This document shows positions 32,756 to 41,751 of a DNA stretch of 64,000 nt, one piece after another. Under the pieces are notes generated by a model, which saw only the letters and a program-made list of their open reading frames with translations, was not told where the DNA came from and made no database searches. This DNA comes from Subtercola boreus. Lineage in GTDB: Bacteria; Actinomycetota; Actinomycetes; Actinomycetales; Microbacteriaceae. The position numbers were made by a program, and so were the translations under genes. The stretch is taken from positions 62,001-126,000 of the forward strand of contig NZ_NBXB01000006.1 of NCBI RefSeq assembly GCF_003399635.1, read 5' to 3'. Every line of letters begins with the position of its first letter. Position 1 is the first letter of the stretch.

Positions 32756-33979
32756 TCACGCCGCGTCGAGGTACCCGTTCGGGTTCAGCACGTACTTCGT
32801 GGCGGCACCGGCGTCGAATTCGGCGTAGCCCCGGGGAGCATCCTCGAGGGTGATCGCCTGCGCATTCACGTTCTTCGCGATGTGCACCCTGTCGTGCAGG
32901 ATCGCCTGCATCAGGCCGTGGTTGTACTTCATCACAGGGCACTGGCCCGTGGTGAACGAGAGCGACTTCGCCCAGCCGGTACCGAGGCTCAGGCTGAGCG
33001 AGCCCTTCTTGGCGGCCTCGTCGATTCCGCCCGGGTCGCCGGTCACGTAGAGCCCGGGGATGCCCAGGGCACCACCCGCCGCCGTGATGTCCATGAGCGA
33101 GTTGAGCACCGTTGCGGGCGCCTCCGCCGCATCGGCACCGTGTCCCTGGCCTCGGGCCTCGAAGCCGACGGCGTCGATGCCGCAGTCGACCTCCGGGATG
33201 CCGAGGATCTGCTCGATCTGGTCGACGATGTCACCCTGGCTGAGGTCGATCGTCTCGCAGCCGAAGCTCCTCGCCTGCTCCAGGCGCCCGTCGTTCATGT
33301 CGCCCACGATCACGGCGGCGGCGCCGAGCAGCAGGGCGGATGTCGCGGCCGCCAGTCCGACGGGCCCGGCGCCTGCGACGTAGACGGTCGAGCCGACGCC
33401 CACGCCCGCGGTCACCGCGCCGTGGAAGCCCGTCGGGAAGATGTCGGACAGCATCGTCAGGTCGAGGATCTTCTCGAGTGCCTGGTCGCGATCCGGGAAC
33501 TTCAGCAGGTTCCAGTCGGCGTAGGGCACCAGCACGAATTCGGCCTGTCCGCCGACCCAGCCGCCCATGTCGACGTAGCCGTAGGCGCTGCCCGGGCGGT
33601 CGGGGTTGACGTTCAGGCAGATGCCGGTCTTCCGCTCCTTGCAGTTGCGGCAGCGCCCACAGGCGATGTTGAACGGCACAGAGACGAGGTCGCCGACCTT
33701 GATGAACTCGACGCCGGGGCCGACCTCCACCACTTCACCCGTGATCTCGTGGCCGAGCACGAGGTTGACGGGGGCGGTCGTTCTGCCCCGCACCATGTGC
33801 TGGTCGGATCCACAGATGTTGGTTGCGACGGTGCGGATGATCGCACCGTGGGACACCTTCCGGCCGATGTTCGCTGGGTTCACGCCCGGACCGTCCTTCA
33901 GCTCGAACGTGGGGTAGTCGATGTCGATGACTTCGACCACTCCCGGTGCCTTGTAGGCGACTGCTCTGTTGTCTGCCAC
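32756..33979 (-). CDS. fdhA: Glutathione-independent formaldehyde dehydrogenase (zinc-dependent)
   Basis: A 407-residue medium-chain dehydrogenase of the FdhA type that oxidises formaldehyde with tightly held NAD+ and no glutathione. Catalytic-zinc residues are in NICGSDQHM and GHEITGEV, structural-zinc cysteines are in CGRCRNCKERKTGIC, and the Rossmann loop is VAGAGPVGLAAA. The long inserted loop with DAVGFEARGQGHG is typical of FdhA and distinguishes it from ordinary alcohol dehydrogenases. The GTG at 33979 has AGGAGGATC just upstream. The gene appears monocistronic and may protect against formaldehyde from C1 metabolism. Confidence 0.92.
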   Translation of the reverse strand: MADNRAVAYKAPGVVEVIDIDYPTFELKDGPGVNPANIGRKVSHGAIIRTVATNICGSDQHMVRGRTTAPVNLVLGHEITGEVVEVGPGVEFIKVGDLVSVPFNIACGRCRNCKERKTGICLNVNPDRPGSAYGYVDMGGWVGGQAEFVLVPYADWNLLKFPDRDQALEKILDLTMLSDIFPTGFHGAVTAGVGVGSTVYVAGAGPVGLAAATSALLLGAAAVIVGDMNDGRLEQARSFGCETIDLSQGDIVDQIEQILGIPEVDCGIDAVGFEARGQGHGADAAEAPATVLNSLMDITAAGGALGIPGLYVTGDPGGIDEAAKKGSLSLSLGTGWAKSLSFTTGQCPVMKYNHGLMQAILHDRVHIAKNVNAQAITLEDAPRGYAEFDAGAATKYVLNPNGYLDAA

Positions 33980-34102
33980 GATGATCCTCCTTGATCACAC
34001 GGTCCGGTTGGGGCCGGTCTGGCCAGCCTATGCGGGCACGACCCGAGGAGGAGAGGATCATCCGACTCTTGACAGGTTCGCCGTAGCGGCGGCGACGACA
34101 GG

Positions 34103-34846
34103 CTAGATCAGGTCGGGGGAGGGGGTGCTGGTCTGGCGCACCGAGACGTCGGCGTGACGGTCGAAGCGGTAGCCGACGCCGCGCACGGTGCGCACGATGT
34201 CCTCGTAGTCGCCGAGCTTCGCGCGGAGGCGCCGCACGTGCACGTCGATGGTGCGCTCGTTGGGGATGTCGTCGAGGTCTTCGTGGCCAGCGCCCCAGAG
34301 AGACGAGATGAGTTCGGCCCGCTCGATGGTGCGGCCCTCGCGGAGCACCAGGTACTGCAGCAGCTCGAACTCCTTGTAGGTCAGGTTCGCGGCTTCGTTG
34401 TCGAGCAGCACGCGCTTGCGGGAGAGGTCCACGACCACTCCGTCACGGGCGCGATCGGACGGATCGGCTTCGGGCTCGGTGCTCTGTCGGTGCTTGGCGA
34501 GTGCGGCCGGATCCTGCAAGGCGAGGCGCACGACCTCGACGTCACGACCGCCGGATCCGCGCGGCGCCAGGGCAACGGCGGCGTAGGTCTCGGAGCTCGG
34601 GGCGAGCTGGGCGACGAGCGCCTTGATCTGCGAGACGATCGAGCCGAGCGAGGTGCCGTCGGCTTCGGCCTTCTCCTCGTCGATGCCCACGTAGACGACG
34701 AAGCCGCGGGCCTCGGTGCCGACAGGTACCGCACGGATGTGGGAGACCGCGGGAGCGGCCGACAGCGGCGCCGGGTGGATGGCCGGGGTCTCGGCAGGGG
34801 CGACGTAGGCGGTGGTGCGGGGGCTGGTCAGGTGTGCAATGGACAC
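34103..34846 (-). CDS. Winged-helix DNA-binding protein (OmpR/PhoB-type C-terminal domain)
   Basis: A 247-residue regulator. The last 110 residues are an OmpR/PhoB winged helix (YKEFELLQYLVLREGRTIERAEL, then IDVHVRRLRAKLGDY and VRGVGYRF). The N-terminal half (about 1-125) is not a receiver domain: no phosphorylatable Asp pattern is seen, and it contains an Ala/Pro-rich run and GFVVYVGIDEEKAEADGTSLGSIV. It may be a different sensor module, as in related proteins of this family in actinobacteria. GTG at 34846 has AAGGAA about 8 nt upstream; the longer open frame is not coding. The target genes are unknown. Confidence 0.78.
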   Translation of the reverse strand: MSIAHLTSPRTTAYVAPAETPAIHPAPLSAAPAVSHIRAVPVGTEARGFVVYVGIDEEKAEADGTSLGSIVSQIKALVAQLAPSSETYAAVALAPRGSGGRDVEVVRLALQDPAALAKHRQSTEPEADPSDRARDGVVVDLSRKRVLLDNEAANLTYKEFELLQYLVLREGRTIERAELISSLWGAGHEDLDDIPNERTIDVHVRRLRAKLGDYEDIVRTVRGVGYRFDRHADVSVRQTSTPSPDLI

Positions 34847-35217
34847 GAGGGTGTTCCTTCGGATGATGATGCTGCGCACCGTCGGCCGCGAGGGGCCTGG
34901 AGAGCGGTGCTGTGAGTCGAGTCGGCGGGAGCCGGAGAACGGATGGCGGGGGAGCGGGCATCCGGGAGCCGTATGACGAATCAGACCTGCAGAGTGCGGG
35001 TGTGGCAAGCGTCAGGGCCCGGCGAGGGATGTTCTCGTCAGCGACACATTCGACAACGCATGACCGCGCCGCCGGGCATCATCATGCCGGCGTTCCTCAG
35101 AGCCTCGAAGGAGGTTGGGGCGGTCGCGTTGTCATACATAGAAATGAGTAAAGCCGATTATCGGCGTCCGTGTCAATTCTTTTGCGTGGATCCGGCCGGG
35201 AGCGGCAGGATGAGTTG
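34847..35217. other. Gene-free stretch between the winged-helix gene and upp
   Basis: About 370 nt with no convincing coding frame and no tRNA. The upp-proximal end is AT-richer than its surroundings and holds a candidate promoter and palindrome for the winged-helix gene (35147-35176). If used, that promoter would give a leader of about 300 nt, which may carry a regulatory structure. I see no riboswitch I can name. Confidence 0.5.
35147..35176 (-). promoter_or_regulatory. Candidate promoter with palindrome for the winged-helix regulator
   Basis: Minus-strand TTGACA (35176-35171) and TTTACT (35152-35147) are 18 nt apart. Between them is a 13-bp palindrome, GCCGAT-T-ATCGGC (35153-35165), in the right place for an operator. 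Confidence 0.45.
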
Positions 35218-35850
35218 CTACACCAAGCCGTAGAGCCGGTCGCCCGCGTCGCCCAGCCCGGGCACGATGTAGCCGTTCTCGTTCAGCCGTTCATCCAGTG
35301 CGCCGAGCACCAGCGTGACGTCGCGGCCCTCCGTGCGCTTCTCGAGCATCTCCACGCCCTCGGGAGCAGCGAGCAGGCAGATGGCCGTGACGTCGACGGC
35401 ACCCCGGTCGAAGAGGAAGTCGATGGCCGCGCTCAGTGACCCGCCCGTGGCGAGCATCGGGTCGAGCACGAAGCACTGTCGATCGCTGAGGTCGTCGGGC
35501 AGCCGCTCGGCGTACGTCGTGGGCTGCAGGGTCTCTTCGTTCCGCACCATGCCGAGAAAGCCGACCTCGGCTGTGGGCACGAGTTTCACCATGCCTTCGA
35601 GCATCCCGAGCCCCGCGCGGAGGATCGGCACGACCAGGGGCCGCGGCTCGCTGAGGGCAACGCCGGTGGTGGTCGTCACGGGGGTCTCGATGGTGACCTC
35701 GTTGATGCGCACGTTCCGCGTCGCCTCATAGGCCAGCAGCGTGACGAGCTCTTCGGTGAGGGCCCGGAACGTCGCCGACGGGGTGGTCTTGTCGCGCAGC
35801 ACCGTCAGTTTGTGCGTGATGAGCGGGTGGTCGGCAACGTGTACTCGCAT
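35218..35850 (-). CDS. upp: Uracil phosphoribosyltransferase
   Basis: A 210-residue enzyme of pyrimidine salvage: uracil plus PRPP gives UMP and pyrophosphate. The PRPP-binding loop [13 protein letters not shown] is at about residue 132, the uracil-binding end is [15 protein letters not shown], and the early [17 protein letters not shown] is the family start. Normal length. The ATG at 35850 has TAGATT 6 nt before it. Divergent from tadA with a 64-nt gap. Confidence 0.96.
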   Translation of the reverse strand: MRVHVADHPLITHKLTVLRDKTTPSATFRALTEELVTLLAYEATRNVRINEVTIETPVTTTTGVALSEPRPLVVPILRAGLGMLEGMVKLVPTAEVGFLGMVRNEETLQPTTYAERLPDDLSDRQCFVLDPMLATGGSLSAAIDFLFDRGAVDVTAICLLAAPEGVEMLEKRTEGRDVTLVLGALDERLNENGYIVPGLGDAGDRLYGLV

Positions 35851-35856
35851 AGGCTC

Positions 35857-35862
35857 AATCTA
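35857..35862 (-). promoter_or_regulatory. -10 element, leaderless promoter of upp
   Basis: TAGATT on the minus strand ends 6 nt before the ATG at 35850. Confidence 0.5.
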
Positions 35863-35914
35863 CACAGGGGTGCTGCTGCCACGGCACCTTCCCGGAACGG
35901 CTGGAGGAGCGCAA

Positions 35915-36397
35915 GTGCCCACGTCGCTCCCGCCTGCGTCGCCGGAACACGACGGGTGGATGATCGAAGCCCTCGCTGAGGCCCGGCAGGCGTTGCTCAC
36001 GGCCGATGTGCCGGTCGGCGCAGTCGTCGTCGGCGCGAACGGTGAGGTTCTGGCCCGCGGGCACAACGAGCGTGAGCTGCTGAGAGACCCGACAGCCCAC
36101 GCCGAGATCATCGCACTGCGGCGGGCGGCCGCGCTTCTCGGAGACTGGCAGCTTGCGGGCAGCACACTCGTCGTGACGCTCGAGCCCTGCGTGATGTGCG
36201 CCGGAGCCATCCTGGCCGCCCGCGTCGCGCGCGTGGTCTTCGGCGCGTGGGACGACAAAGCGGGGGCTGCCGGGTCCGTCTACGACGTGCTGCGCGATCG
36301 TCGGCTGAATCACCGGGTCGAGGTGCTCGCCGGTGTTCGCGCCGATGAGAGCAGCGAACTGCTCAGCGGCTTTTTCCGCGGGTATTCTCAGGGATAG
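35915..36397 (+). CDS. tadA: tRNA-specific adenosine deaminase
   Basis: A 160-residue zinc deaminase that converts A34 of tRNA-Arg(ACG) to inosine. The metal and proton-shuttle residues are in TAHAEIIAL (His, Glu) and EPCVMCAGAIL (two Cys). The size fits TadA rather than guanine or cytosine deaminases. GTG at 35915 has GGAGGAG about 7 nt upstream; a longer open frame reaches into the upp promoter and is rejected. An essential gene in most bacteria. Confidence 0.93.
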   Translation: MPTSLPPASPEHDGWMIEALAEARQALLTADVPVGAVVVGANGEVLARGHNERELLRDPTAHAEIIALRRAAALLGDWQLAGSTLVVTLEPCVMCAGAILAARVARVVFGAWDDKAGAAGSVYDVLRDRRLNHRVEVLAGVRADESSELLSGFFRGYSQG

Positions 36398-36510
36398 GGA
36401 CTGCCCAGCACAACTCCCCCGAAGGGGTTCCAGCGTTTGCGAGCTTTTTCCCCCGTTTGGTCGCACAATAGGACTTCCTAGCACTCTTCTCGCGTTTCCT
36501 GCGCGAGTTC

Positions 36511-38025
36511 GTGGCCGATCCGAAACCGGCCGCAGACGGTGAGTTTTTCGTGGACTCGTCCCTCGATGTTCAAGGCGTGACCGGGGGGTCGGCTGCCAGC
36601 GGAGCTGAGCGCGACCCCCTCTCTGTCGAGCCTGCAGTATCCGGTACCCGCGGTGCGCGGCTCTGGTTCGGCCGGCATGCGGTGTCGCTCGGCTGGTTCG
36701 TTCCGCTGATCGTCCTCGGTACCGCTGTGCATGCTGCGGCGCTGACCTCCCGCGCCGCCCCGGGTGAGCTTCCCGGGGCGGTCGCGGCGGTCGTCTTCGG
36801 AACGCTGGCCGCCCTGCTTCTCTGGATGCTCGCGCGCCGCCTGCATCTCACTCAGCCGGCTGCCGCCCTCGCGGTCTTCGTCTTCCTTCTGTCACCGCTG
36901 GCACTCACCGCGCACACAACGGCGTCCCTGCCGAACGCTGTTGCGCCAGTGCTGCTGGCGGGGGTCATCGTCGTCATCGATCCACGGAGATCCACGAGGC
37001 TCCGGATGATCGTGGGTGCCATCGTCGCCGCGATCCTGGCTGTCGTGCTGCTCCTCGAGCTGGCCGCGTCGGGTGCGCCCGCAACGTCGTCGGTGATCGG
37101 GAGGTGGTGGGCCCTCGATCCTGCGATCCTGATTCTCGGAACAGGCTGCTCGGTCGCGGCTCTCGCGGTGGCACGCCTGAGACCGTTCGGTCTGGTCTCG
37201 CTCGGGCTGGTCCTTCTTGCCCTCCGTCCCGGAGCGGACATGCTTGTTCCGGCTGCTGCCCTGTGGCTGCCGCTCGCGGCACTCCTTGTCGCCGGCACCG
37301 TGCAGGCAGCGGCCCAGGCCGCCTGGGAGGCCGGTTTCACGGCTGTCTGGCTGGAGATCGTGGCCGGTATCTTCCTGGTCGCCGTGGTGGGCGTGTTCAT
37401 TTTCGCCGCTCCCGCCCTGGCGCCGGGGTATCGCACGCTGCTGGAGGGTTCGCCGGGTGGGCAGCCTGGGCAACCCGGGGCAGTCCCAACGTTCGCGCAA
37501 TCCGGTGTAGTTGGGGATGCCGCGGCCGGTGCGACGCCCCCTGCATCGGCCGGTGCGGAGGTTCCGGGGACGGACGATCCGACGGGCCCCGCGGCAGAAG
37601 CAGAAAGCGGCCGGGCCCTCGCCGGGGCGCAGACCGCGGCCCGGGCATCCATCGGCCTGCAACTGAGCACAAACCCGCAGCTGCAGCTCTCCGCCGAGGC
37701 GACTGCCGAACTGGTCGCAGGCGATGTCGATGTGCGTTCCGTGCTCACGCTCGCGCAGCTGCTTGCCTCCACGCCCGTTGCGGTCTCCGATTTTCCGGCG
37801 GTCGCCGGCGAGGTCGGTGCCCCCCGTCGGCAGATCCTCATCTCCTCGCTCGGCGGCCGAGCGTCGACGGGCAGCAGCGCAGTACTCAACGACGTATCGG
37901 CATATTTCGAGAACCTCGCGCCGCCTCTCGGGGGGGCGAATGTGGTGAGCACGGACGACGGAGTGCTCGTGATCTTCCCGTTCGGCGAACCTGCCGACCT
38001 TTTGCCCGCCGGCCAGGGACCCTGA
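36511..38025 (+). CDS. Polytopic membrane protein of unknown function
   Basis: A 504-residue protein. Residues 1-55 are cytoplasmic and polar. About ten hydrophobic segments lie between 58 and 310. The rest is an extracellular, Gly/Pro/Ala-rich linker (about 310-380) followed by a soluble domain (380-500) that I do not recognise. The overall shape resembles glycosyltransferase-type or mannosyltransferase-type membrane proteins, but no catalytic Asp motif is evident. The GTG start at 36511 is uncertain. The downstream DUF4397 and sortase genes suggest a shared role in cell-envelope surface assembly. Confidence 0.6.
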   Translation: MADPKPAADGEFFVDSSLDVQGVTGGSAASGAERDPLSVEPAVSGTRGARLWFGRHAVSLGWFVPLIVLGTAVHAAALTSRAAPGELPGAVAAVVFGTLAALLLWMLARRLHLTQPAAALAVFVFLLSPLALTAHTTASLPNAVAPVLLAGVIVVIDPRRSTRLRMIVGAIVAAILAVVLLLELAASGAPATSSVIGRWWALDPAILILGTGCSVAALAVARLRPFGLVSLGLVLLALRPGADMLVPAAALWLPLAALLVAGTVQAAAQAAWEAGFTAVWLEIVAGIFLVAVVGVFIFAAPALAPGYRTLLEGSPGGQPGQPGAVPTFAQSGVVGDAAAGATPPASAGAEVPGTDDPTGPAAEAESGRALAGAQTAARASIGLQLSTNPQLQLSAEATAELVAGDVDVRSVLTLAQLLASTPVAVSDFPAVAGEVGAPRRQILISSLGGRASTGSSAVLNDVSAYFENLAPPLGGANVVSTDDGVLVIFPFGEPADLLPAGQGP

Positions 38026-38134
38026 TCGGAGACCTCCGCTCCCGGAGCCCACACTCCACGCTCCACGCTTCTTCCTGCGCCTGTCTCCACCGCCCGGCGG
38101 CCCCCACAGCACTCCACATCGAAAGGACCATCCC

Positions 38135-39238
38135 ATGGCATCGCACTCCCGCACAGGCTCGTCGCTCACAGGGAGGCTCCCTGCGGCTGTGGCGGCGGCC
38201 AGCATCGCTCTGGCCGTCTCCCTGCTCGGGTTCGGCGGGGCCACAGCTTCCGCCGCGACGACCACCTCCATCGCTCTGGCTCCGGCCGCCGGGGCTCCCA
38301 CCGCCGCAGTGACGACCGGTTGGTTGCGGCTTGCGCATCTCTCACCCGACACGTCGGCGGTCGACATCCGGCTCTCTGCTCTCGCCGGTGGCACGGTCAC
38401 ACAGTCGCTCTCCAACATCGGCTACGGAGCTGTGTCGGCCTACATGGCACTGTCCCCCGGCACCTACGTCGTCGCGATGGTTCCGACCGGAGGCGACTTC
38501 ACCCAGCCGATCATCCAGACCTCCGTGACAGTGGTCGCCGGTCAGCCGCTGACCGTCGCGGCCTTCGGAAAGAATGCAGACCTCAGGGCTGCCGCCTACC
38601 GTGACGACCTGACCACCCCGCCGGCGGGGCAGTCGCGGGTCCGGGTGGTTCAGGCCTCGACGATCGTGCCGACCGTGAGCGTCGCCACATCGACCGGACG
38701 CTCGATCGCAACCGACGTCGCCCAGGGTGTCGCCACCGACTACGCGAGCGTTCCGGGCGGGCCCTGGAAGCTCGACCTCACCGCCGGTGCGGTGCAGTCG
38801 ACGGCCGATGTCGACCTGGCGCAGGGATCCATCTCCACACTCTTCGTTCTCGACAATGCCTCAGGGGGGCTGGCGCTCAAGCCGGTGCTGGACTCCTCGA
38901 GCGCCGGAGACCTCCCCGTGGGCGGCGTGCAGACGGGTGCAGGCGGCACTGCCCTGGTGCACGCGAGTGCCGCCGAGGACAGCAACCGGCGCATCATCGA
39001 CATCGGAACGGGGGCGGTCTCCGTGCTGGCTGCCGCGATCGTGATCTTCGGACACCGTCGGCGGACTCGGTTGGCGCAGAGCAGCAGTGATTCTCCGCAC
39101 CAACCGCAGTTTCGCCGCCTGCCCGAGAGCTACCAGAAGCACGACAGGCAGTGGTACGACAACCTCGCCCATGAGCGGCAGGAGCGGGAGCGGGAGGTTC
39201 GCGGGGACGCAGCTGCCGGGCCCTCGGAGAGGCGCTGA
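38135..39238 (+). CDS. Exported DUF4397 protein with a C-terminal membrane anchor
   Basis: A 367-residue secreted protein. Residues 1-42 are a signal peptide (basic start, LAVSLLGFGGATASA). A DUF4397 unit follows: WLRLAHLSPDTSAVDIRLS starts it, and a second, weaker half starts at RVRVVQAS. One membrane helix lies near 285-305 and is followed by a charged cytoplasmic tail of about 60 residues rich in Arg, Glu and Gln. There is no LPXTG-type motif, so it is held by its helix. AAAGGA precedes the ATG. The sortase gene starts 5 nt after the stop. Confidence 0.82.
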   Translation: MASHSRTGSSLTGRLPAAVAAASIALAVSLLGFGGATASAATTTSIALAPAAGAPTAAVTTGWLRLAHLSPDTSAVDIRLSALAGGTVTQSLSNIGYGAVSAYMALSPGTYVVAMVPTGGDFTQPIIQTSVTVVAGQPLTVAAFGKNADLRAAAYRDDLTTPPAGQSRVRVVQASTIVPTVSVATSTGRSIATDVAQGVATDYASVPGGPWKLDLTAGAVQSTADVDLAQGSISTLFVLDNASGGLALKPVLDSSSAGDLPVGGVQTGAGGTALVHASAAEDSNRRIIDIGTGAVSVLAAAIVIFGHRRRTRLAQSSSDSPHQPQFRRLPESYQKHDRQWYDNLAHERQEREREVRGDAAAGPSERR

Positions 39239-39243
39239 CGGGA

Positions 39244-39972
39244 ATGCGCTTCACGATCGGTTCGGCAGTGGTTCGCGGCGTCGCGGCGCTGATGCTCGCC
39301 GGCGTGTTGTGGGGCGTCACCGGATGCTCGACCGCAGTATCGCCCGGGGCGCTGCCGGGCGGGGAATCCGGAACCGGCGACCCTGGTCGGGCCGCACCGG
39401 GAACCGCCGCACCGGGAACCACGTCGCCGGGCGGAACGGCAGACCGCGGCGGCACCGGCAGCTTCCAGGATCCCGACCTCGGCACCGCACCCGGGTCAGC
39501 GGTGGTCGACGGGTCTGCGAAGCCCGTCCGGGTGCAGATCGCCTCGATAGGCGTCGATTCGGCTCTGGAATCGCTGAAGAAGGATGGCAGCGGCTCCCTG
39601 CTACCGCCGGTGGACTTCGCCTCAGCGGGCTGGTACAGCGGGGGAGTGGCGCCCGGCGCTGTCGGCCCTGCCGTGATCGCGGGCCACATCGATTCGTCGG
39701 TCGGCCCCGCCGTGTTCTACCGGTTGTCGTCCCTCGCTGCGGGGGATCCCGTGGGAGTCACTCTCGCCGACGGTCGCGTGGCGACCTTCACCGTCGACCG
39801 CGTGATCCAGATCGCAAAGGCCGACTTCCCGACGGCAGAGGTCTACGGGGCAGTACCGACCGCGCAGCTGCGACTGATCACCTGCGGCGGCGTGTTCGAC
39901 GACGACTGGGGGCACTACCTCGACAATGTCGTGGTGTTCGCCTCGGAGACGGCGATCAGCCCTCAGCCCTGA
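39244..39972 (+). CDS. Class F-type sortase
   Basis: A 242-residue sortase, a cysteine transpeptidase that links surface proteins to the cell wall. An N-terminal signal or anchor (VTGCS, possible lipobox) and a Gly/Thr/Pro-rich linker (about 30-80) lead to the catalytic domain. His is in IAGHIDSS and Cys in LITCGGVF; the domain ends DNVVVFA. In class F the nucleophilic Cys is followed by GG, as here. Likely co-transcribed with the DUF4397 gene. Two proteins with LAXTG signals lie elsewhere in the window (18730-20427, 43952-47395); whether this sortase serves them is unproven, as that motif is usually linked to class E. Confidence 0.88.
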   Translation: MRFTIGSAVVRGVAALMLAGVLWGVTGCSTAVSPGALPGGESGTGDPGRAAPGTAAPGTTSPGGTADRGGTGSFQDPDLGTAPGSAVVDGSAKPVRVQIASIGVDSALESLKKDGSGSLLPPVDFASAGWYSGGVAPGAVGPAVIAGHIDSSVGPAVFYRLSSLAAGDPVGVTLADGRVATFTVDRVIQIAKADFPTAEVYGAVPTAQLRLITCGGVFDDDWGHYLDNVVVFASETAISPQP

Positions 39973-40016
39973 TCGGTCCGGAATACTGATCGGCCCGCGA
40001 TCCGGCCGCGTGGCGC

Positions 40017-40979
40017 TCAGTCCGAGGCCCGGATGACGATCGCCTCTGTGGGCGTCGCCGGGTCGACGGGTGCGATGTACACGTCGGGTTCGATGTAGAT
40101 GACCCGCGCGATCGGCACGGCGGTTCGGATGCGCGCTTCGACCGAGTTGATCGCGCTCGCGACATCCTCGAGCCGTGCGCTGGCCGGCATGGCGACCTTG
40201 GCCGCCACCAGGAGTTCTTCCGGCCCGAGGTAGAGGGTCTTCATGTGGATGACGCGCTCCACGTCGTCGCCCGCCTCGATGGCGTCGAGGATGGCGCGGG
40301 TGTCGACCTCGCCGGCGCCCTCGCCGACCAGCAGGCTCTTGGTCTCCATGCCGAGTACGAGTGCGACGAGGATCAGCAGCACCCCGATCCCGACCGTGCC
40401 GATGCCGTCGAAGACCCCGTTGCCGGTGATGATGGCGAGCAGCACACCGACGAAGGCGAGCGCGAGGCCCACCAGCGCAGCGAAGTCCTCGAGCAGCACG
40501 ACCGGCAGTTCGGGAGCCTTTGCGCGGCGCACGAACTGCACCCAGCTCTGCGTGCCGCGGGTGTGGTTGCTCTCCTTCATCGCGGTGCGGAGCGAGAAGC
40601 CTTCGAGAACCATCGCGGCGACCAGCACCGCGATCGGCAGCCACGGTGTCTCGATCGGGTGCGGGCTCCCGATCTTCTCGATCCCCTCGTAGAGCGAGAA
40701 GACCCCGCCCACGGAGAACAGGATGATCGACACGACGAAGGCGTAGACGTAACGCTCACGGCCGTACCCGAACGGGTGCTCGCTGTCAGCCGCCTTCTTG
40801 GCCTTCCGCCCGCCGAGCAGCAGCAGCAGCTGGTTGCCGGAGTCGGCGAGGGAGTGCACACTCTCGGCGAGCATCGACGACGACCCCGAGAAGACGAAGG
40901 CGATGAACTTGATGACCGCGATGCCGATGTTCGCCCCGAGTGCTGCGAAGATCGCCCTGGTGCCGCCGCCTGTGCTCAC
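40017..40979 (-). CDS. Cation diffusion facilitator (CDF) metal transporter
   Basis: A 320-residue CDF exporter. Six membrane helices are expected, and the metal-site patterns are ESVHSLADSGNQ in helix 2 (His/Asp) and LLEDFAALVGLALA in helix 5 (Asp). The cytoplasmic C-terminal domain (about 230-320) is of the ferredoxin-like type. The hydrophilic loop between helices 4 and 5 (KESNHTRGTQSWVQF) is typical of the ZnT9-like/FieF-related branch. It probably expels Zn2+, Fe2+ or Mn2+ in exchange for H+. GTG at 40979 has GAGGGAA upstream. Monocistronic. Confidence 0.85.
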   Translation of the reverse strand: MSTGGGTRAIFAALGANIGIAVIKFIAFVFSGSSSMLAESVHSLADSGNQLLLLLGGRKAKKAADSEHPFGYGRERYVYAFVVSIILFSVGGVFSLYEGIEKIGSPHPIETPWLPIAVLVAAMVLEGFSLRTAMKESNHTRGTQSWVQFVRRAKAPELPVVLLEDFAALVGLALAFVGVLLAIITGNGVFDGIGTVGIGVLLILVALVLGMETKSLLVGEGAGEVDTRAILDAIEAGDDVERVIHMKTLYLGPEELLVAAKVAMPASARLEDVASAINSVEARIRTAVPIARVIYIEPDVYIAPVDPATPTEAIVIRASD

Positions 40980-41079
40980 GTGATGTTCCCTCGTTCGATC
41001 GAGCCCTGGGGGCCAAGTTTAGATCCGACAGGCTCCACAGGTCTGCGGGCAGCCGGTAAGCCGGTCGGCGCGGCAGCGG

Positions 41080-41751
41080 TCAGCGCGGCAGCCGGGCGAA
41101 CGCGTCGATGTCGGACGCGGTGCCGGAGACGACGATGAAGTCCTCGGCCCCCACTTCCGTGCTCGCGCCGGCGTAGACGAACGGAGCGCCGTGCGACTTC
41201 ACGCCCACCACCGTGATGCCGAACAGACGACGGAGCCCGAGCCCCTGCAGCGGCCCGCCGCGAGCCACCTCCGGTGGGCGGAGCTTCGCGAGCGAGAGTT
41301 CGTCGTCGAACTCGATGAAGTCGAGCACCTGGCCCGACACGAGATGGGCGATCCGGTCGCCTGACTCCGCCTCGGGGTAGATCACGTGATTCGCACCGAT
41401 GCGCTCCAGGATCGTGCCGTGCGACTTCGACATCGCCTTCGCCCAGATCTGTGAGATGCCGAGATCGACGAGGTTCGCGGTGATGAGCACGCTGCCCTCG
41501 ACGGATGATCCGACCGCCATGATCGCCACGTCGAAGTCCTGCCCGCCGATCTGCCGCAGGGCATCCAGATCCGTCGCATCGGCTTGCACGACATGCGTGA
41601 CGCGCGTCGCCCACTTCTGCACGAGCATAGCGTCGGTGTCGATGACGAGCACCTCACGCCCCAGCTGCTCGAGCTTGTCGGCGGCGGCAGCGCCGAACCT
41701 GCCGAGCCCGATGACCAGCACCGGAGCGCCGCTCGACCTGTCTCTAGCCAA
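41080..41751 (-). CDS. ktrA: Potassium uptake regulator, TrkA/KtrA family
   Basis: A 223-residue RCK protein that gates a TrkH/KtrB channel. The N-terminal Rossmann fold starts VIGLGRFGAAAADKLEQLG with VIDTD at the end of the second strand; this part binds ATP/ADP or NAD(H). The C-terminal TrkA_C domain covers about 140-223. It overlaps the channel gene by 8 nt (start 41751, channel stop 41744), so the two subunits are translated together. The size matches KtrA rather than the double-length TrkA of enterobacteria. Confidence 0.92.
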   Translation of the reverse strand: MARDRSSGAPVLVIGLGRFGAAAADKLEQLGREVLVIDTDAMLVQKWATRVTHVVQADATDLDALRQIGGQDFDVAIMAVGSSVEGSVLITANLVDLGISQIWAKAMSKSHGTILERIGANHVIYPEAESGDRIAHLVSGQVLDFIEFDDELSLAKLRPPEVARGGPLQGLGLRRLFGITVVGVKSHGAPFVYAGASTEVGAEDFIVVSGTASDIDAFARLPR

